Shown here piece after piece: positions 59,524 through 64,000 of a stretch of DNA of 64,000 nt. The DNA lies in assembly GCA_030427205.1 (NCBI GenBank), contig JAUHXC010000003.1, positions 62,001-126,000 on the forward strand. The letters run 5' to 3'. Numbering within the stretch: position 1 is the first letter of the stretch; each line of letters begins with the position of its first letter. This DNA comes from a bacterium (GTDB lineage: Bacteria > Myxococcota_A > Bradymonadia > UBA7976 > UBA1532). The notes below the pieces were generated by a model. That model made no database searches. It saw nothing but the letters and a program-made list of their open reading frames with translations, and was not told the origin of the DNA. Both the position numbers and the translations under genes were made by a program.

Positions 59524-60486
59524 GTGACGTTCGGCATCATCGACCCGGTCAAGCCCGAGCAACGACCGGAGACACCGCCACGGCTGACGGGCGAACGCAT
59601 CGAGCGTACCCGGCGACGGGACCTGCGCCGGTCGGCGGCGTACTATCGCCCCAGCCCCGAGCTGGTCGACGCGATCAACGTCGCGGTCGAGGTCGGCGCG
59701 CCGCTGCTGTTGACCGGGCAACCGGGGACCGGCAAGACCCAGGTGGCGTTCTATCTCAAGTGGTATCTGGGCCTCGATGACGATCACTTCCACGTGCACG
59801 CCATCCGCAGCACGTCACGGGCGAGCGAGCTGACCTACAGCGTCGACGAGGTCCGCTACTTCCACGCTGCGCAGACGGCCACGGCCGGGCCCGTCTCGCG
59901 CAAGGACTTCGTCGAGCGCGGCCCGCTGTGGAAGGCCTATGACTCGGAGAAGCAGTCGATCGTGCTGATCGACGAGATCGACAAGGCGCCGCGGGATTTT
60001 CCCAACGACCTGCTCTTCGTGCTCGACCAGCATCGGTTCCGCATCCCCGAGTATGATCGCGAAGAGTCGGGCGGTCAGCAGCCGTTCTGGATCGAGCGTC
60101 GGGCCGATCGGCCCCCGCCGATCATCATTATCACCAGCAACAGCGAGCGGCGCCTGCCCGACCCCTTCCTGCGGCGCTGTGTCTTCCATCACATCCACTT
60201 CACCCGCGAGCTGCTGCGCAAGGCGGTGCACGCCCACCTCGACGGCTGGGCCCATCTCGAGCAGGACGTGGCCAACGCCGTGATCGATCGCAGCATGGAG
60301 CTGCGCGAGCGGCGCTTGCGCAAGCCGCCGTCGACCGCGGAGATCATCTTGTGGTTGTCGGTCTTGGACGCGATGGCCGGCGCAGGGCAGGGGGTCGATC
60401 CGGAGCAGATCCGCCGGGCCGAGGCCCGTGAGCTGCCGGCGCTGTCGGTCCTGGTCAAGGACGCCGACGACATGGCTCAGCTCTGA
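59524..60486 (+). CDS. MoxR-type AAA+ ATPase
   Basis: A 320-residue AAA+ ATPase of the MoxR class, chaperone-like motors that activate partner proteins. Walker A GQPGTGKTQ (about 63), Walker B IVLIDEIDKAP, sensor-1 IIITSNSERRLPDPFLRRC (with the arginine finger) and a C-terminal lid are clear. The region between Walker A and B has HAIRSTSRASELTYSVDEVRY rather than the classical MoxR pore loop, fitting the conflict-system branch. GTG 59524 lies behind GGGAGGGGTGAG. Neighbours on both sides are within 15 bases, so it is the central gene of one operon. Confidence 0.88.
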   Translation: MTFGIIDPVKPEQRPETPPRLTGERIERTRRRDLRRSAAYYRPSPELVDAINVAVEVGAPLLLTGQPGTGKTQVAFYLKWYLGLDDDHFHVHAIRSTSRASELTYSVDEVRYFHAAQTATAGPVSRKDFVERGPLWKAYDSEKQSIVLIDEIDKAPRDFPNDLLFVLDQHRFRIPEYDREESGGQQPFWIERRADRPPPIIIITSNSERRLPDPFLRRCVFHHIHFTRELLRKAVHAHLDGWAHLEQDVANAVIDRSMELRERRLRKPPSTAEIILWLSVLDAMAGAGQGVDPEQIRRAEARELPALSVLVKDADDMAQL

Positions 60487-60488
60487 TC

Positions 60489-63400
60489 TTGGGTGCGGTC
60501 GACGCCCGGATCAGGCCCAGTCGGCGCGACATCGATCGGCTGATCGACTGGCTGAGCGCCGAAGGGCTCGACGTGCCGGTCGACGCCGCGATTCGCCTGC
60601 ACGACGTGCTGGGTCGACTCGAAGGGGCGTCGGCCGCCCGGCTGGCGCGGCTCGTGGCGCCGGTCGTGGCGCGTCGCGCGGGCGACGTCGCCGTGGCGAG
60701 GCCCGTCGCCGAGCGCTGGGCCAGCGCCCTGCCGCGTCTGGTCAAACACGTCGCGCCCAAGCCGAAGGGCGACATCGCGCCGGGGCCCGCGCCGCCGCCG
60801 CTGCTGACGACGACGTCGGCCTGGCCCGGCCAGGGTGCAGAGCCGGTCGATGTGGAGCCACCCGCGGGCAAACCATGGCTGAGCCGAGCAGGCGTTGCGC
60901 TCTTGCTCGCGGCTGTTGTCGGTGTCCTCTGGCGCTCGTGCGGTGATGAGCCGAGGCCACCGCCCGAGACGCCCGAGACGCCCGACGCGGCGCTCGATGC
61001 GACCCTCGGCGGCGACGCGCTCATCGATGCCGCGGTAGACCCGCTGGACATGGGGGTGGCCGATCAATCCGGCGACTCGGAGAAAGCCCGGGCCGACATG
61101 GGCACAGCGGGCGCCGAGACCGGGCAGGACAGCGGTATCGCGCTGCCCCGCGCCACGTTCTTGATGCCCACGGTCACCCGGCACCCGCAAACGCCTCGGC
61201 CGGCGCCCACCTGGCCCGATGTCTTGCTGCTCGTGCTGGCGCTGGCCACGATCGGCGCCGTGGCGTGGTGGAAGAGCCGGTTGACCGCCGAGCGCGAGGC
61301 GTGGCCGGTGGGGGTCGGCCCGCCAGCCGGGCCTGCGCCGCGCACCCCGCGGGCCATCGGCCACCTGATCGATCCGTCGGCCGAAGCGCTGCTGGTATGG
61401 AGCATCGATCACTATGTCACCGACGAGTCGACGACCACGCTGGACGTGGCGGCCAGCGTACGGGCGACCGCGGCGAGCGCCGGCCGACCGCACCTCGTCT
61501 TCCAGCGCGCTCGACGCAGCCGGGCGGTCTGGATCTGGATCGACGAGAGCGCGCGGGCCGAGCACCCCGAGCTGGGCCGGGCCGCGGTCGCCATCCGCGA
61601 CGCGCTGCGCCGCGCGAACCTGCCCGTCGCGCTGGCGCGGTTCCACGGCGACCCCTCGCACCTCGTCGACGAAGACGGCCGCCGGCTCAGCCCCGTCGAG
61701 CTCGACGAGCGACGGGATACGGCTCGGGTCGCCATCCTGACCGACGGGGCGCTGCTCGTCGGCCGGTTGAACCATGGGCGCACCCGGGTCGCCGTCGGCG
61801 CGAACCTGCGCATGCTGGCGCGCTGGCCGGCGCTGAGCGTCTTCGAGTTCGGCACGGGCCGCCATCGGCTGCGGGAGGCGATGGCGCCCTTCGAGATCGA
61901 CGTGCGCCCGCCGCCGGCCCTCGTGCCCTGGTTGGGCGGCGTCGCGGCCCCCGAAGCGAGCGGCGTGGCCAACGAGCTGACCCTGTGGGCCGCGGCGTGC
62001 GCGCTGGCGCCGGTGCCCACCGACCTCGACTCGGCGCTGGCGTTGAGGCGTCATCTCGAGCTGGACGTGCCGGCCTGGGAGATCGGCGCGCTCGCGGCCG
62101 AGGCCGGTCGGGGCGAGCGCCTGTGGTGGCGTTCGCCGCGCCGGGAGCGCCTGATGTCGTGGCTGGCCGACGTGCAGGGCGTCGAGACGCTCGCCGCGGT
62201 GCGCGGGTTCTGGGTTCGGCACTTCGAGCGGGCCGCCGGCCGCGAGCTGGGCGCGCCGGGCCCCGAGCGACGGCGCGGCGAGCTGCCCGAGGCGCCGCAG
62301 ACCCCGCAGTGGCACAAGATGATGGCCTGCGCGGCGTTGGTGCGTCTGTGGGACGCGCGGCCGGCGGCGATCGACGCCGCCGCGGAAGAGCTCTACTGCT
62401 ATCGCGACAGCGCGGCCCCGGTATTGGAGCAGGTGCAGCGGTGGGCGCCGAAGGACGGCGAGGTGGCCGACAAGGCCCGCTTGCCGTGGGCCTTCGCCGA
62501 GCTGCAGCCGATGACCCGCAGCATTCTGCGCGATCTTCGACTGGGTGGCCTCGAGCCGCACCCGCCGGAGCGCCTCAAGCGGCCCGGGCGCACGTGGGCT
62601 GCCCTGGGCGCGGGTCTGGCCACCGCGGCGGTGGCGATCGTCAGCCTCGTATTGCCCCAGCCGCCTCGGCCCGAGCACCGCCCATCCGAGCTGGAGGTTG
62701 TCGGTCCACAGCCGCTGGATGTGCTGTCGGGGCATGGTCGGAGCGGTCGACGGCGGCTGTGGTACGCCACCGACCCCGCGCGACGGACCGTTTCGGGTCG
62801 GCCCATCCGGCTGGCCGCCGGCTGGGTCGGGCGCTTCGACTGGCGCAAGCCCCGGCAGGAGCCATGCAGTCAGGTCGTGCGCGGCTATCGGGTCTGGCTG
62901 TGCGGCTTCAACGCCAACCCCCCGCGGGCTGTTGATGCGCCCGCGCGCAGTGTCTTCGTGCTCGACGGTGAGCCGACGGTCAAGGACGCAAAGCGCCTCG
63001 GCCTGCGACTGTTGACCACGGGGGCGGCCGATCAGGTGTGGTTCGTGCCCGACCCGTTCGTGGGCTCGGGGGCCGGTCGGGTGCGCGCGCTGGTCGCCGA
63101 GGCGCGGCTGGATGACGCTCAGGTGGTGGTGGTCACCCGGGCGTCGGAGGTGCGCGAGGTCGAGGGGGCCGCCGTGGTCGGCGCGCGCCGGTGGGGTCGG
63201 CTTGTGCGCGAACTGGGCGGGCGTGGGTGGACGCCTATCGAGGAGGCGTGGCCGTTTGCGCGGTCGACCGGTCGGGCCCGGGTCCCGATCGAGGGCTGTG
63301 CTGCGGGTGATCGTCGCCTCTTCGAAGGCATCCTGGCCCGGTGCGTGCCCGCCGGCACCTATACGATCGGATCGACGGACGGCGAACCGGAAGAGAAGCC

Positions 63401-63893
63401 AGTGCATACGGTCACGGTGGGTGGCTTCTGGCTGGCGCAGACCGAGACTCGCCAGCTGTCACCCGACCCAGCCACAGGTGAGCCGATGACGCGGGTCACC
63501 TGGGCCGAGGCGGGTGAGTTCTGTCGAGCAACCGGTGGGCGGCTGCCCAGCGAGGCCGAGTGGGAGATCGCCGCCCGCGGAGGTACGACCACGCCGTGGT
63601 GGACCGGCGTTCACTTCGAGGAGAGGCCCAAGGCGCCGCATCCATGGGGCTTCGAAGGCATGAACGGCGGGGTGCGCGAGTGGGTGCAGGACGCTTACGA
63701 TCCGCAGGCATACAGCCGGGCCGACGTGCACATACCCAACCCGGTGGATCCCAGCGGCCGTCAGCGGCGGGCGGTCCGCGGGGGCTCGTCGGAGCTGTCT
63801 CCCTGGCGTCGGCGCACGGCGAGCCGTGACTGGCACCCGGAGCAGCAGTCGAGCCATGTCATCGGCTTCCGCTGTGCCTGGGATGAGGAGTAG
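60489..63893 (+). CDS. Membrane protein with vWA-like region and C-terminal FGE-sulfatase-like domain
   Basis: An 1134-residue protein. Residues 1-100 are helical; two membrane segments follow (about 137-155 and 240-260) around an acidic, Pro/Ala-rich loop. The cytoplasmic part (about 260-700) has a vWA-like start (RAVWIWIDESARAEHPELG, then LPVALARFHGD) and helical sequence. A third helix (about 702-722) leads to a probably exported part ending in a formylglycine-generating-enzyme-like domain (about 945-1134): CVPAGTYTIGSTDGEP, VTWAEAGEFCRATGGRLPSEAEWE, RAVRGGSSELSPWRRRTAS. The Cys pair used by active FGE is missing, so a binding or sensor role is likelier. TTG 60489 lies two bases after the moxR stop, implying coupling. 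Confidence 0.75.
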   Translation: MGAVDARIRPSRRDIDRLIDWLSAEGLDVPVDAAIRLHDVLGRLEGASAARLARLVAPVVARRAGDVAVARPVAERWASALPRLVKHVAPKPKGDIAPGPAPPPLLTTTSAWPGQGAEPVDVEPPAGKPWLSRAGVALLLAAVVGVLWRSCGDEPRPPPETPETPDAALDATLGGDALIDAAVDPLDMGVADQSGDSEKARADMGTAGAETGQDSGIALPRATFLMPTVTRHPQTPRPAPTWPDVLLLVLALATIGAVAWWKSRLTAEREAWPVGVGPPAGPAPRTPRAIGHLIDPSAEALLVWSIDHYVTDESTTTLDVAASVRATAASAGRPHLVFQRARRSRAVWIWIDESARAEHPELGRAAVAIRDALRRANLPVALARFHGDPSHLVDEDGRRLSPVELDERRDTARVAILTDGALLVGRLNHGRTRVAVGANLRMLARWPALSVFEFGTGRHRLREAMAPFEIDVRPPPALVPWLGGVAAPEASGVANELTLWAAACALAPVPTDLDSALALRRHLELDVPAWEIGALAAEAGRGERLWWRSPRRERLMSWLADVQGVETLAAVRGFWVRHFERAAGRELGAPGPERRRGELPEAPQTPQWHKMMACAALVRLWDARPAAIDAAAEELYCYRDSAAPVLEQVQRWAPKDGEVADKARLPWAFAELQPMTRSILRDLRLGGLEPHPPERLKRPGRTWAALGAGLATAAVAIVSLVLPQPPRPEHRPSELEVVGPQPLDVLSGHGRSGRRRLWYATDPARRTVSGRPIRLAAGWVGRFDWRKPRQEPCSQVVRGYRVWLCGFNANPPRAVDAPARSVFVLDGEPTVKDAKRLGLRLLTTGAADQVWFVPDPFVGSGAGRVRALVAEARLDDAQVVVVTRASEVREVEGAAVVGARRWGRLVRELGGRGWTPIEEAWPFARSTGRARVPIEGCAAGDRRLFEGILARCVPAGTYTIGSTDGEPEEKPVHTVTVGGFWLAQTETRQLSPDPATGEPMTRVTWAEAGEFCRATGGRLPSEAEWEIAARGGTTTPWWTGVHFEERPKAPHPWGFEGMNGGVREWVQDAYDPQAYSRADVHIPNPVDPSGRQRRAVRGGSSELSPWRRRTASRDWHPEQQSSHVIGFRCAWDEE

Positions 63894-63896
63894 CAG

Positions 63897-64000
63897 ATGA
63901 CTCCGATGGTGACTTCACGCCTCGTCGTCGGTCGGAGGCTCCAGCGCGAGGGCAGCGACGGGCTCTGGCTGATCGCCCTCGCCGATGGGTCTCGTATTCT
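63897..64000 (+). CDS. Possible protein-kinase-like protein (3' end cut by window edge)
   Basis: A frame starting ATG at 63897, three bases after the preceding stop, reads MTPMVTSRLVVGRRLQREGS then DGLWLIALADGSRI to the window end. GRRLQREGSDGLWLIALADG resembles a protein-kinase glycine loop (GxxLxxGGxGxVWLA). Only 34 codons are visible, so the kinase reading is tentative; tight spacing makes it part of the MoxR operon. Confidence 0.4.
   Translation, partial: MTPMVTSRLVVGRRLQREGSDGLWLIALADGSRI

Overview
The window is GC-rich (by eye well over 65 %) chromosomal DNA from a bacterium that looks like a member of the Myxococcota/Bradymonadota (old 'Deltaproteobacteria'). The pointers are protein families rather than any single marker: an AgmX/PglI-type gliding/TonB-like protein, two eukaryote-like Ser/Thr kinases fused to AAA ATPase and TPR regions, an orphan sigma-54 activator, and many surface lipoproteins with Pro-Asp-Ala linkers or Cys-rich Kazal modules. 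No tRNA, rRNA, insertion sequence, prophage or CRISPR array was seen.

Layout. (1) 1-10,240: the S10-spc-alpha ribosomal protein superoperon on the + strand, rpsC (cut by the window edge) to rplQ, with secY and rpoA, closed by a good intrinsic terminator. rpsN is absent from its usual place between rplE and rpsH, and no adk, map or infA lies between secY and rpmJ. An unusually long rplR-rpsE spacer carries a promoter-like sequence and a GNRA-loop hairpin. (2) 10,358-17,971: an orphan NtrC-type response regulator, a full-length Lhr helicase overlapping a Nei-type DNA glycosylase, and a convergent YhhN-family membrane protein. (3) 18,131-24,712: a Cys-rich lipoprotein, an AgmX-like protein, and a two-gene RND efflux pump. 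(4) 24,718-34,252: a large kinase-ATPase-TPR protein, a secreted protein, and a tight DUF2760-Hsp70-Hsp70 operon. (5) 34,384-50,717: metabolic and envelope genes: PhzF-like enzyme, DUF4336 protein, lipoproteins, TPR-like protein, carboxylesterase, a second kinase-ATPase-TPR protein, DEAD-box helicase, an internally deleted DUF2652-type pseudogene, a BON-MscS channel and a DUF2200 protein. (6) 50,724-55,498: a decayed ORF, an 893-residue lipoprotein with seven Kazal domains, one Kunitz domain and eleven copies of an unnamed six-cysteine module, a small secreted protein, and a trypsin-like lipoprotein protease. (7) 55,520-57,379: an alkylsulfatase-like metallo-hydrolase lipoprotein. (8) 57,546-64,000: a compact operon (degenerate CHAT/STAND-like protein, MoxR AAA+ ATPase, membrane protein with a vWA-like region and a formylglycine-generating-enzyme-like tail, then a possible kinase cut by the window edge).

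The most interesting parts are the last operon, which resembles the MoxR-centred NTP-dependent conflict (defence/signalling) systems known from multicellular bacteria and may be an undescribed variant, and the Kazal-Kunitz lipoprotein, whose predicted P1 residues are mostly acidic. Short perfect tandem repeats also recur in the accessory region, either in frame within genes or next to stop codons.
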